From Thamnaconus septentrionalis (Eukaryota; Chordata; Actinopteri; Tetraodontiformes; Monacanthidae), in assembly GCA_009823395.1 (NCBI GenBank), contig CM020502.1:23173944-23237943 (forward strand): a stretch of DNA of 64,000 nucleotides. Direction: 5' to 3'. Each line of letters opens with the position of its first letter. The first letter of the stretch is position 1. Shown piece by piece: positions 1 to 11,330 of the stretch. The notes under the pieces were generated by a model, which worked only from the letters and a program-made list of their open reading frames with translations, did not search any database and was not told where the DNA came from. A program made the position numbers and the translations under genes.

Positions 1-19
1 ACGAAAAGGTTTTTTTTAC

Positions 20-145
20 CTGATAACAGCATAGGATCTTTTTCTTGCGTTTTCTTGACGTGGTCCGACTCCCCGGTCAGCGAGCTCTCGTCGATCTTTA
101 AATCGTTGCCCTGGAGCAGGACGCCGTCGGCAGGCAGGAGATCAC
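20..145 (-). CDS. atp2b1: atp2b1 fourth coding exon, residues 217-258, TGES motif
   Basis: This exon encodes part of the actuator domain: [20 protein letters not shown] and then [24 protein letters not shown] (about residues 240-243) is the P-type ATPase actuator motif that catalyses dephosphorylation of the aspartyl phosphate, so the key residues are intact. The acceptor is CTGCAG/GTGATC (AG at 147-146) and the donor is TTATCAG/GTAAAA (GT at 19-18). Its 126 bases are in phase 1. The next codon begins with the terminal G, and the following exon (family pattern GTHVMEGSG) lies outside the window. Only 156 bp separate this exon from the previous one, a compact arrangement usual in fish. Confidence 0.95.
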
Positions 146-301
146 CTGCAGGACGCACAAACACACAGCTTTCATTTAACTGAATAGTGTTGTAGTCAAG
201 ACCGCACCAACTGAAACCAAGACATCATCAGGATTTGGAAGTCTTGAGATTGAGATGAGACCAAGACATTTGGGGCTCGAGACTTTCTGGGGCTTTCTCA
301 C

Positions 302-559
302 CATATTTGATTTGTGCAATGTCACCGACCACGATCTCGGCCACGGGGATCTGGATGACCTGGCCGCCGCGGACCACGGTGAACTTCTGCTCCTGCTCGA
401 TGCGGCTCTGGAGGCCCCGGAACTGTTTCTCCTTGCTCCAGTCGTTGAACGCCGTCACCAGCACCACGCAGATGACCGACAGGAGGATGGCGGCGCCCTC
501 AATCCAGCCCGCCTCCGACTCGGTCTCATCCTCCACGCCGCCGGCCGCCTTGCCACAGT
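302..559 (-). CDS. atp2b1: atp2b1 third coding exon, residues 131-216, TM2 and A-domain start
   Basis: This exon covers the short extracellular loop (split His, then [17 protein letters not shown]), transmembrane helix 2 (about 149-168, [19 protein letters not shown]) and the beginning of the cytosolic actuator domain. The motif [20 protein letters not shown] at about 168-187 is essentially invariant in vertebrate PMCAs. It is followed by [20 protein letters not shown] and GDIAQIKY. The acceptor is GGCGCAG (AG at 561-560). The donor is ATATG/GTGAGA (GT at 301-300). The 258 bases are exactly 86 codons, so phase 1 is kept. An open frame continues past both splice sites into intron sequence; those extensions are not coding. 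Confidence 0.95.
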
Positions 560-647
560 CTGCGCCGGGATGCAGAGGAAAAAAAATTAGGCGCAATGGC
601 AAAGTCTGAAAATCAAACGTTTAGGAATGAACACTGCCGCGGCTTAC

Positions 648-845
648 GTTCTCTTTCGGCATCTGGGGGTTTATAAAAAGAAAGGCCTAGTGAAACGATG
701 GCTGCCACCTCCAGGATAATGAGCGTGACGTCTTGTAGCGCCTCCCACACTAACTGTAAGAAAGTTTTGGGCTTTTTGGGCGGTATAAAATTCTGCCCAA
801 ACACTGCTTTCCGCTTCTCGATGTCTGCCGGCTGCCCGCTCAGAC
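648..845 (-). CDS. atp2b1: atp2b1 second coding exon, residues 65-130, TM1
   Basis: This exon encodes the end of the N-terminal cytosolic segment and the first transmembrane helix. It reads [20 protein letters not shown] from residue 65, then [19 protein letters not shown], the highly conserved amphipathic lead-in, and the hydrophobic TM1 [18 protein letters not shown] at about 105-122. It ends KPPDAERE at the start of the first extracellular loop. The acceptor is CTCCGCAG (AG at 847-846) and the donor is C/GTAAGC (GT at 647-646). The length of 198 bases keeps phase 1. The polypyrimidine tract of the acceptor is a (CCCT)n(CT)n microsatellite, listed separately. Confidence 0.95.
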
Positions 846-850
846 CTGCG

Positions 851-896
851 GAGGAGAGAGAGAGAGAGAGAGGGAGGGAGGGAGGGAGGGAGGGAG
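851..896. repeat. (GA)n/(GGGA)n tract forming the exon 2 polypyrimidine tract
   Basis: The plus strand reads (GA)n then about six GGGA units (872-895). On the transcribed minus strand this is (CCCT)n(CT)n, ending 3 bases before CGCAG of the exon at 648-845. It therefore acts as that acceptor's polypyrimidine tract. The plus strand also matches the G-quadruplex pattern with single-base loops. Confidence 0.85.
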
Positions 897-2082
897 AAAC
901 AAAGCGCTTTAACACAACAAAAGAGCTCGTTTCAAATTCCATCTCAGACTCGAGATATTCACATTAAAAAAACATCAAGGGGCTCCGTGGTGTTTTTTCT
1001 GTTTTAAGCACAGATGGATGATGCGGCTGCTGCTGCCGCTGAAGGGGTGTTTGCCCCCCCGCCCCCCCCCCCGCCTCCCAAGTGGAGGCTGATAGCGGCA
1101 GAAATCACCTTCGTCTTCTGAGGGAATCGGCGACGATGATGACGAGGAGGCACCGCAACAATGACGCGCTGTGTGCCGGGCCGTGACAAACACTTTCAGC
1201 CCGGCGAGGTGTGAAAGAGGAAGGGGGGGGTGGAGGGGCGCATGGTCAGATCAGATCCCTTTTCAAGGATCCACCGTGTGACTGACTGGAAAGGTTTTGT
1301 TCACAGGTGTCCCACCGCTATGAAGTCATCTCTGACGCCCCCCCCCCCCCCACCCCTCCTCTTCCACCACCACCATTCAAATGCCTCCACATTCAAGGCA
1401 GCGTCACCTATTCAAAAAGGGCCTTCGCACATTTGATGATGCATGACAGTGCGTACCCACCCACCCCCACCCACGCTTCTATTCATGCCGAGTGACTCTG
1501 CGTGGGCGGTGTGCAAAGGCGGTGGAGCAGAATTGGAGGCGGGGGGGGTCCGTCACCATCATACTTATTTTAAAGACAATGAAAAAAAAAAATCTTCCGT
1601 CTTCCTTTTGTTTAACGACTGATTCATTTGGCAAAAACCAAAATGCAAATTCATCCACAGCACGCAACACACACACACGCACACCCAACTCTGTGACGGC
1701 ACAGAGGCTCTGACGTCTGCGGTTCTCTCAGATCCCCTGGTGGACACACTGACAATAGAGCTGCGGCAAGTGCAGTACAATCATCACACTGTGACAGTGT
1801 AACAATCGAAACCCAGCCGAGCATTTGTGTGTGTGGCTCGTTTTGTGTTACTTTTTTGTAACCCCACCGAGAACCGACCAACAACGAGACAATGCAAGAG
1901 TGTGACTGAGCGCGTGACGTCGGCATAAAAGAAGAACAGCAAACTAAAACCACCGACGGGTTTCTTTTTTTCTTTTTTTAATACGCTTCTTCTGCTGCTG
2001 CCGTTAAGATTTTTACATGTGCGAGCAAAGACTGCAACCTGCTCGCTGGCCGAGTGAGGCCAACGAACCCAGCCTTTTATTA

Positions 2083-2135
2083 ATAATAATATTAATATTA
2101 TTATACATTATATATTATATATAATATTATATAGT
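2083..2135. repeat. AT-rich palindromic block
   Basis: Positions 2083-2104 form a perfect 22-base A/T palindrome centred on ATTAAT. It is followed by further TATA-type alternation to about 2135. It is a low-complexity, easily melted sequence in the first coding intron. Confidence 0.75.
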
Positions 2136-5100
2136 TCACCACTCAGGTACAAGCCTTCTTGGCTTTTTGAACGACGGCTCCTTAACTTCGGTTTATTAAT
2201 CGCTATGAGGCAACACGACTTTATAAATGACAAACAAATCTGTGAATCAATCAATGATTAAAAAACAGCAATAAAAAACACCCATTGCCGTGTGCACTGA
2301 CACAGAATGCAATTAAAGTGTGCTGATTAATTTCTGTGAGAGAACTGTTTTTTGTTGCCGTTTTTCATATAAAAACACTGGACACTGGATTGATTGAACC
2401 AAAGTGCAATTTGCACTGTTGTCAACTGCATCAGCAGCACGTACGCGTGTTCTGCTTAGTGAGGCTACAAACTAGTCTGGGTCTGCTTTCGCCTCAAGAA
2501 GACGAGACAGAGCGCACAAAAGATGATACAAACTAAAGGGTCAAGCCGCGCAACTTAATCTGTTTGTGTGTGTGTGTGTGGATGCAAAATCCCAACAGCA
2601 CAAGAAATGCGTGTAACAGTCCTTCCTTATCGCGGAGAGGACCGCTCGCTACGCCTGAGTGCCGTTTTGTAGCAGTCTAACGAGGCTCTGCTTCATGTTT
2701 CTTTTTTTTTTTTTTGAAGGGAATTAAGATCGCGACGGCGCTCGGAAACATTCCTGGGAAGGAGACGAGAGGGATGACAGTGACTCATCGGTGCAGCACA
2801 TTAAAGAGGCGGCTGGGTTCACGCCGCCTGCCGCAGCCTCCCCGCCGTCCGTCTGCTCCCGCTCTCCTCTGCGCCTCTAATGAAAACGTGCCGACAGCTA
2901 ATAGCCCGTTCAATTTTACACTGCTTTTTTTTTTCCTCCCCCTCCTCAGCGCCACCTCCACCACCACTTCACCGTGCAACGCAGCAATAAAACACAAGTG
3001 ACAGGACAATCACGCGCCAGCCCAGCCGTCTCAAACAGAGGGGACGACGGCCTTGGAAGAGCCTGTCGGCCAATCATTCACCATTTAACACAGGTCGCTG
3101 TCCCCGACTGACCCCTGGTGACGGGGGGGGTGGGGTTGGAGGGGTCGGGGTCACGGCAACATCCTCACTCTGGAGCAGTGACAACTTCAGAGATGGCGCA
3201 ACAAGCCAGGTGGAGTGGGATGGGAGGAGGGAAGACATGAGAGCACGTACATCATTAGGTAGGTTCAAAATCATACACACAAACAAGACTTTGGATGGAT
3301 ACAAGATCGATATTGACAGGAATTTGCAAAAGACAGAAATTGTGGCTGTTTCAGTGGTTGTGCTTTTTTCCCTCTGTTTTTTGCCTTTCGCTTGCTTTGA
3401 TTGATTACTATAAAGGGGTAGGACATAGATACGTTTCTTTGAACTTCTTCCTACACCCTTTTGAAGAGTTGTTACTTGTGTTGTTATAGAGTTGTCACAT
3501 TTGTTTTTGGTTTTTCTTGCCTAAGCAAGTTCACATGTTTTATGTATTTCTTGTTTTTCTTTTAACCACTTTGAATAAATGAAAAAAATTAAAGTAAAAA
3601 AAGGAGGTACATGATGCAGAGATAGGCTGCTGACATTTCATCCTCTTTTCTGCTATTTGCTTCTGCTGCCCGCCAGGTTTTCCCTCATACTTGCTCCCAC
3701 ATCGCATCGATTTCCAGCAGGTCCCGTTGTGAACTTTGACTTGCGAGCCAAAGAGGAGACGGGACGAGAGGGCAAGGCGCGGCCGTGGCACATTCTCACA
3801 CCAAACGAATTAGGCCATTTTCTAATATCTCTTGTCTGCAACCGTCCGTTGTTGAGCTTGCCTGGTTACTTTCCGCACTCGGCCACCGAGGCGTCCCGGG
3901 CTGCCCGTCGAGCAGATTCTGTTCTGATCACTGAAGCCCCCATCGTCTCACTTCCAGCATCACGCCGGTTGATTAAAACAACTTAGGCAACACTTCGGAG
4001 TGATGACACACCTCCTGCCGAGCAGGCTGGACAACAAATTACACTTCAGATGCAACGCGAAGCATCTGAGAGTTCCTACTTCCCAATTGTTCCACACTGT
4101 TTATCGCTTACTTACATTGATTTTGGACTGTTAAAGGAAAAAACACAGCATTTGCGAGAGTCTAAAGGCACGATGTCTATCCGTGAGACGCAGAGACAGG
4201 AAATGGCACAACACAGAGACAGAGAGCGCGAATGCTGTCAATAATATTGCTCAATGTAGTGGCGTGGTTGTGGTTTGTGTGAAGTTCTATTAACTGCAGG
4301 AAGGAGGAAGAACACATCACCAGTGAGCTTTCAACGGCCCCGCCCAGCCGCTGCGAGCCTCGAGGCAGCCCAACAAAAAAACCAAAAAAACAAATATGGT
4401 TACGACTGATAAGGTAACAGCTCAGAGCCTCGTGGACAAGGAGGAAGAGTGGAAGTCAAGCGGCTGATGCCGACTGGCGGTGTGTCTCAGATCGACTCGA
4501 CCCCGACGACCTCAACCCACACAGGGAAAGTCTAAAAGATGAGTCTGATGAGCCTCAATTAAGACCTTTATATAGTACAGGGCTCAGGGTTTGCATTCAT
4601 CATGCAAACTTAATATCTCAATATGCAGTTTGGAAGCGTGTTCCTTTTTCAATCACGCCTAATGAGCGCTACACACTGACATTCCTGACACTCCTTTTAG
4701 ATTTTAAACACAGTTGTTTGGCCTCACTGTATTACTTCTGACTCTGGGAATGGCAAATTGAACTATAATAAGAGAGCCATCCCTTTGTGTTAGTTTGGAA
4801 AGTAGCGTGGGGGGGTTTTAGTACATTTAGCCCTAATCTAAACAAACCGTGACAAGAGACCGGGACCATGGACGGCGGTACCGCCGCTCCACTGCTGCAA
4901 CGCCGCTTCGCCCAGACGTCTTCAGGCAAAATAAATGAGCTTGAAAATGTGAAGGATTAGAGGGAGGATTGGCTTAAGGGGGTTTGAGAGATGGCCAGGC
5001 AACTAATTAGAAATCTCCTGCGACCGTTACATCACGTCTCCGTCGCATCCCGGTGATTGAAAAGTGGAAGAGTCACGAAAACGCAAGTGGGGAAACGGCA

Positions 5101-7146
5101 CCTGTGGCGAACTAAGGGGGGCCGGCGAAATGTGACCTAGTAAGCAAAGCTTATCAGGCCAAATACTGGCACAAGTAGAAACAAATATTTGATGGCGACG
5201 GCTGCTGGTACGCTGCTCTTTGACCCACTCGCACCGTCGGCTTCACATGACCAAACAGGAGGAGACCGTCAATATCCGCAGTGTATCTGTGCACTGGGCA
5301 GGACAGAGGTATTGGATGTGTAAAATATTGAAGTCTTCCCTTTTGATTTCACGCCATGATGGCATGATTTAAGAGGACTTCAAGAGCGCAGCTATCTGCA
5401 GAACAAACGAGGCCCGAACAAAATATTACTCAATTTTCACACAGACACCCCCTACAAAGTCCAACCACGATGACTCTTATCGGACCACTTGTGCGGACTG
5501 CAAGGAAACTCACCTCATCTTGCGTTTGCAACAACGTCATCACGTACATGGACGCACAATCAAAAGGGATAACGCTCTCTCACTCTGTCTTTCTCGCAGT
5601 GGCCATTGTTATGATCACAACGTCTTTACAAGGGTGTAGCTGTAGGTGAGGGGCTCGTCCAGAGTTTCATATCAGCTGCTACTTTCCAAGAAAACAGAGT
5701 TCATCTGTTAAAATATGTCTGTTCCAAATGGAGAAGAAGAGAAGGGCACACGCAATACCAATGAATCAAGACGCTATGTTATATACACTGACATGCTTGG
5801 TCTGCATGTTATGTGTGATTTCTAAAAACAAACAAAAAAATTCTATTAAAAAAACAATTCTCTGTTAATTCTCTGACAGAACATCGGGAGGCCTTTGTCT
5901 TGTTAGTCTTTGTTCCATGTACTGTATGTAAGAAGATGGAAGTAATACATTACTGCTGGGAAAAAAAAGCACCAGTCGCACTCACACTACAAATATGACA
6001 GGACTGCACTTTCCTATAGCACGATGCAGCCATGTGCATGTTTGGACAACTCTCCCTTTTCTTCCCTACAACCAGGTTCCCTTTTGAGCAGTTTCTGCTC
6101 AATCCACACAATACAATACACAACTGCTTGCACGCACAGCCAATGTTAAATAGAGGAAGCGAAAATTTGCAGTTTCTTAAAACATTATTGATAAATCAAA
6201 GGTCAAGCAGCAAAATGCAAGGACTCTATCGAGGGATGGGACAACTCGTGCGTCCGTCGCATTCTTTCAGGCTCGACGGAGGCTGGCGTTTTTCTCTCCT
6301 CCCTTATTTTGAGACACTGAACAGAGGACTGTTGCTGCTACAGTGAATATGCGGTGCCGTTTTAATCTGGGATCAAACTGAAAATCCCCTCCCGTAAGAG
6401 TTCAGTCAAGGTCACACTGGCGATTAGGCAGACTGTCTATAGACACACAGAGACTCTGAGTTGTGGAACAGGGGGAGGAAAAAATTAGAGATTCCATTAA
6501 AAAAATAGAGAAAGACAACCACAGTGGAAGATACTGAGTGGAACTCGACAAGCAATCTTTCCACAACTCTCAGCGAGTGAGAGCAAAAGTCATTATCTTG
6601 TAAAGCCACGTGGAGCAAAAAAATACAAAGTAAAGTAGCACTGGGGGGGGGTCTGCGCACCACCAGGGCTCACTTCCTCCCTCAACGCTTTCAATCCCAA
6701 CCCAGCCTGGTGACCTCCCTCTTTTGTCCGCCGCGTTTGGGCCGCTGACCAGCCTGCGGCCTGGTGCGCTGCCCGGGCGGACAGCTGGTCCGTCTGAAAC
6801 CTACGCAGAGGAGTGCAGACACGCAACACTCGCGCGGAGACACAGGGGTGAAAGCCGAGAGAGGGGAAGGGAGGGGGGGAGGGGGGCCGCGAGGGGGACA
6901 TATCGGCAGCGGCCTGGAAATAGACCGGGACTGACCCGGGTCAGAGCCGGCCCGCCTGGCCACCTGTCCGGCATATGAGTTTTCCAAGGAAGTGATGTCA
7001 AGGTGTCCAAACTAAGGATCGGCACTCAACTATGTGCTGCTGCTAAGCGGCTACTGGCACGGTCGGCGGGGGAGGAGGAACATCCTGCATTTGATCCAAT
7101 TGAACTTTAAAGCAAAGAAAAAACAAACAAAAAAGGTGTACTGTAC

Positions 7147-7339
7147 CGTCTACTGGGGATGTTTTTAATCGACTGCAGAGTCCTTGCGTGTCCTCGTAAG
7201 ATTCCCCGATTTTACTTAGCGCCTCGGCGCCTCTCAGTTCCATGAGGGAGCGCAGCTCTTTGAGCGTGCAGCCAAACTCCCCGTCATGGTTGGCCTCCAC
7301 CACCGAGTTCTTCACCCCGCTGTAGGAGTTGTTTGCCAT
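7147..7339 (-). CDS. atp2b1: atp2b1 first coding exon, residues 1-64
   Basis: This coding segment gives the cytosolic N-terminus of the pump. Translation starts at the ATG at 7339-7337, in strong context (A at -3, G at +4), and begins [12 protein letters not shown]. An in-frame extension further upstream would need a non-ATG start (TTG at 7357), so it is rejected. The segment includes [20 protein letters not shown] (about residues 21-40) and RLKTSPVD (57-64), which are PMCA-family N-terminal hallmarks. It ends at 7147 with G, followed by GTACAG (donor GT at 7146-7145). Its 193 bases leave one base of a split Gly codon, completed by the exon at 845. The N-terminal tail is the most isoform-variable part seen here and supports PMCA1. 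The 5' UTR lies in the same exon. Confidence 0.95.
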
Positions 7340-7714
7340 CGTCTCCACGTTTCCCAAAACGCTACGATGGGGGAGAAATAAAGAAAAAAACTCGACGGCG
7401 GGGTGTTTGGGGGGAGGGGGGGGGGAGAAAAAGAAAAAAAAGGAATAATAAAGGGAGTTTGTCCCAGAAAAAAAAGCCTTAAATCCTCCTCAGGTGTGCA
7501 AAGGTGGCGGTAGTTCCCATAAAAAGAGCTGACGGGGGTTCCCTCAGAGGCAGCTGGGAGGGCGGGGCAGGCGGTGGCGGCAGCGGGACAGGGACGATGA
7601 TGAGGATGAGGATGATGCAAAACAATCCATTTCCCTTCGGGGAGCTGAGTTCCTAGTCTTTCATGGTGACCCGAGAGCCACCCAGAGACCACGGAGATCG
7701 CCGTGCACCCAGAT
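7340..7714 (-). other. atp2b1: 5' UTR part of the start-codon exon
   Basis: The exon that carries the start codon appears to extend upstream to an acceptor TCTCCCTGCAG/ATCTGG (AG at 7716-7715), giving 375 bases of 5' UTR. That agrees with ATP2B genes generally having non-coding first exon(s) and a start codon in a later exon. The UTR contains three short upstream ORFs and, near the start codon, a pyrimidine-rich stretch (about 7380-7450 on the plus-strand numbering). The acceptor is inferred from consensus only; without transcript data another upstream acceptor, or a promoter inside the intron, cannot be excluded. Confidence 0.65.
7479..7664 (-). promoter_or_regulatory. Three upstream ORFs in the atp2b1 5' UTR
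   Basis: Three non-overlapping uORFs precede the main ATG. uORF1 (7664-7653) reads Met-Lys-Asp-stop, with A at -3. uORF2 (7630-7544) is 28 codons, with G at -3 and G at +4; it encodes a serine run. uORF3 (7520-7479) is 13 codons in weak context. All stop well before 7339. If the exon boundary is right, they would be scanned before the pump start codon and are expected to dampen its translation. Their presence is read directly from the sequence; the regulatory effect is inferred. Confidence 0.6.
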
Positions 7715-10442
7715 CTGCAGGGAGAGACGGAGAAGCACACGTTAGGTTAAGAGCGACACTCGCAATCAAGCGCTATGGGACTGAACATGATATAAAAAAA
7801 AAAATAATGTGTGCACATTTTAATTAGATTAGAAGGCGGAAGTGATGATCCAAGGTCCCTCTGCCTGAGAAGGAACATCGAGGAACGAGGGTTTGCTTCA
7901 TTTACTCAAGAAACAATAACGACAACTCCGTGTGTTTATTTCACAGCAATGCTGTGCTCTTCCGTATTTCACTATGTCCTACTAGACGGTCTCCCTGAAG
8001 TGTCCCGGCTGCGTAGCTGTTGGGCCGAGGTATAGTAAGCAGGGACCAAGTGACTGATTACCTCAGGAAAAAGCCTCCCGATTAATCTAATTAAGACTAT
8101 CTGTGGCATCAGGGAGCTCCATGGTACTCTGCGTTGGAGAGTCCTTTCTAATGAGGCTGCTGTCCATTCAGCTTTAATCAGCCTAACACAATGAAGCAGA
8201 CTCATTCATGTTGATGGGAATTTGTTGCGGTGCCGCAAAGTCACAACGCAAGACCACGGCTGAGGGGAACACGAGAGGACAAAGATCTCATGAACCCTTT
8301 CAGGCCACCGCGGCCAAAGCTGTAAATATTGGAAAGAGTGAGCAAGGTTAACTGGATATGCAAAAAATCTAACTAAACAACACTTGGTTTTCAGGTGGAA
8401 AAGCCATGACCAGAATTCCAGCTGCACATGGGGGACTAAGGCTCTGCAATCAGATCCATTACAAAAGCACCTGAGCAGCAGGGCAGACGAGATCATTATT
8501 CCTTTCCTGGAAAAATGCAGCAGATATGTCCCATCTGGAGAGCTTTTCACCCACTTTGTGGAATGCGAGCTAAAACATGACTGAACGAGGCACCGTCTGA
8601 CTGCCTTTACCGTCGTAAACTTTAAACACGTCGCCCCGCGTCAACACCTTAAAGCCTTTCAATGTGTCAGAAATTTAAACTGGGACGCAGATGCGGAGGC
8701 ACAGAACATGTAGAGTGCTTTTTTTTTTTGGTTTTTTTTATTGCTCACTGCACAAATGAATGCTCACAGCTTATTCCATTGAGGTTCTTGGAAACTATTC
8801 TGTCACATGTTGAGATTCTATTTGGAGCCATCTGCCATGGAAAAACGGGACAGAATTTATTATTTATTACGCAGCATAATTGTGGGGCTGGGTGTATTAC
8901 CGAGGTGGGAGAGATCACAGAAATCCCTATTCTGTGGAGGACAAACTCTCTTGAACAAACCCAACGCTTTCAAGCCAGGCATTCCGTTCCACGTCATATG
9001 CTATTGATTTAAAATTTCAGACGGTATTTTTAAAATGCAACCTCCAACCAAACACGATGGCCACAGTTCGCTGCTTAACTGTCTAAATAGTATCTGGAAA
9101 TAAGGGATTTAAGCAGAAATGTGACTCAATTGTGCACAGTGAGCAGTTTGTTGGACAAAAAGGCAACAAGTATGCGGGTAAAAATGCGCGGCAATCGGAC
9201 TCGTGTTCAGCCTGAACCCCAAACAATACAAACATGCCCAAAAAGCCAGCAAAAAAAACATCTTCAGCTGAGCTGATAAAACAATTCTTTTGGAGATTAT
9301 GGATTTCACAGGGCTGTGGGAGAACGGTATTTAAACAGCCATGACAACAACCAGTAGCAAGCTGCACTGAAGAACACATGGCCAACTCTTATGTGCGCTT
9401 TGTGTTCACATTATCAGTTATGTCGTCAATAATTTCCGACTGAAATTCAGTTTCAGTTACATCCACATTCAGTTCAATTTTAAACAATAGACTTGAATAA
9501 TATTTTTTTTTACAATTCAACAAACCAGTTACATTTGCACGCCTACTGACCCAGATGCACCGAAGCGTTTCAAGTTTGGATCGGCGATGCTGGTGGACAC
9601 GCAGGAGGTCAGGTGACCCCCTGTGGCCACGGCAAGTGCTTTGCATGTCTAACGGGTTGTGCAGGATGACGGCGGGGCGCTTTTTCACTGAAATTTGTTC
9701 AGGACGCTAAAAAAAAACAAACAAAATGTCAAGGAGCAGCTGCGGCGGTGAGCTAATTCAGCCGACATTAACAGTAAACAATGATTTGGCTGTCAACCGT
9801 GTGTGACGGTGTGGCATTTGCATGCTGCTGTCGCTCAAAGTCAAGCAACCCGTGCGACGACAGGAGCGCACAAAAAAACTCTGCTTTTCTGAGAGTCCAG
9901 GAGAAATGTAAAAAAGATGACTGACAATAATTAAGCAGCAATAGCTGCAGGGAGGAGGGGGTGGTGGGGTGGGGAGTGAGCTCATCTGGAGAAAATATAA
10001 AGGAAATGACGGCCGTGAAAAGGCTGACAGATCTTCACTACCGACACAGGAGCTCCAAAAGCACGTGTCTCTCGCGCTGCGCCGCACAGACTGAGCACGT
10101 GTGCAAGGCCGATAATCGTGAATGCGAGTGGCTGCCCTCTCCCGTTTCCTGTCTTCGCGTCCCACCCAATGAGCGCACCCCACCTCCCTCACTCCCCGCC
10201 TCCCCCACCCCGTCCGCATTTACACCCTCTGAAGCCCCCCACACCCACCTCCACCCCCAGCCAGCCGGTCGGCGGCAAAGCCAAGATGAAGGGAAGTGCC
10301 AACATTTGCTGCGCCGCAACAGTTTCAGGTTGCGGAGCAGGTCACATGTCACAACAGTGGAAAATCATTGTGATTGGATCTCCAAGCCAACAGCTGGCAT
10401 TGTATGGTTGACTGGCAGAGGCTAATGTTAACCCTTTCCACC

Positions 10443-10470
10443 CAGCAGCAGCAGCAGCAGCAGCAGCAGT
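10443..10470. repeat. (CAG)n microsatellite
   Basis: About nine CAG units. Together with the CTG array at 10694-10759 it forms an inverted pair of triplet repeats about 220 bp apart. Confidence 0.9.
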
Positions 10471-10693
10471 GAAATAAAAACCCACAGCTCAGCATGAAAG
10501 CGAGTTGGGGTTTTTTGTTTTTTTTTCTCTCTCACCCAGGGATGTGGATATAGTGAGTCACAAGTCCCTTCGCTACCAACGGTATCCACTGTGACACACA
10601 CAGGATATAGACTGCATCCGCCGCCCCAGACGGCGGTGGAAAAGCGGGACACAAAAGGGACGGCGCGCGAGCACGGCGGGCATCTCACAAACA

Positions 10694-10759
<66 letters not shown>
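10694..10759. repeat. (CTG)n microsatellite
   Basis: About 22 triplets, CTG with two TTG interruptions. It creates a long leucine-run open frame on the plus strand and a serine run on the minus strand; neither is treated as coding. Confidence 0.95.
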
Positions 10760-11330
10760 GCTCAGGAAACCCTCTGGCAGTTTTGCACACCTCGACGTGC
10801 CAACAACCCCGACACAAGGCGAGGGCAGCAATTCTAGGGATCCCTCTGCAATGGAGCCGCCTAATGCGAGGGGTGGTATTTTTAGCTTCCCCCAGACTGT
10901 CCCCTCCCCCCACCGCTAGCCGCTCGCTAAACTGGGTCAGGCCATGTAAATGTGGAGGGTACAGAGCAGAGACACCCAGCCTTTCTTTTGCGCTGCGCAG
11001 CAGCGGCGGCGGCGGCGGCTCCAGCCGGCAGAGACGGAGCCGTCTCCGCCACCATTCTCTCCAAGCACCGTCCGGCCCCGCCGACTCAAGCAAAACACAG
11101 TCAGGTGTCGCCGCAGACGCCGTTTGCACTCAGCACGTCTTACTTCATCTAGGGAGAGGGCACGTGCACGAGTCAGGAAATTGCAGTTGACGTTTCCTCC
11201 CAGCGCACAAGTCATTTTATCCAGCAGACTAGCAAAAAGCACCCATATATGTGATATTTGTGTATATTACATATGTGGATGCAATGTATGTAAGTTTTGG
11301 AACCAGGTAAGCTTACAAAACGTACATATG

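Larger units (their letters stand above)
846..7146 (-). other. atp2b1 intron between first and second coding exons
   Basis: A 6.3 kb intron. Apart from the boundary tract it holds poly-C runs near 1057-1072 and 1339-1352, a short CA run at about 1669-1683, a TG run near 2565-2580, an AT-rich block with a 22 bp palindrome at 2083-2104, and a GC-rich stretch at 6640-6970. No exon or named transposon was recognised. Confidence 0.8.

Noticed and set aside
228..602. Single 124-codon minus-strand open frame
   Set aside because: Only 302-559 is exon; the two ends run past clear GT and AG splice sites into intron sequence.
7340..7357. In-frame N-terminal extension (GNVET) before the atp2b1 start
   Set aside because: It begins at TTG, not ATG, and the ATG at 7339 has strong Kozak context and matches the PMCA1 N-terminus.
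7312..7740. 142-codon minus-strand frame across the 5' UTR
   Set aside because: It overlaps the inferred UTR and the splice acceptor in another frame, is rich in Pro and Ser from biased composition, and matches no family.
10428..11190. Long open frames with leucine or serine runs (199 and 233 codons)
   Set aside because: The length comes from the CTG/CAG microsatellite; both strands are open across the same bases and no domain is recognisable.
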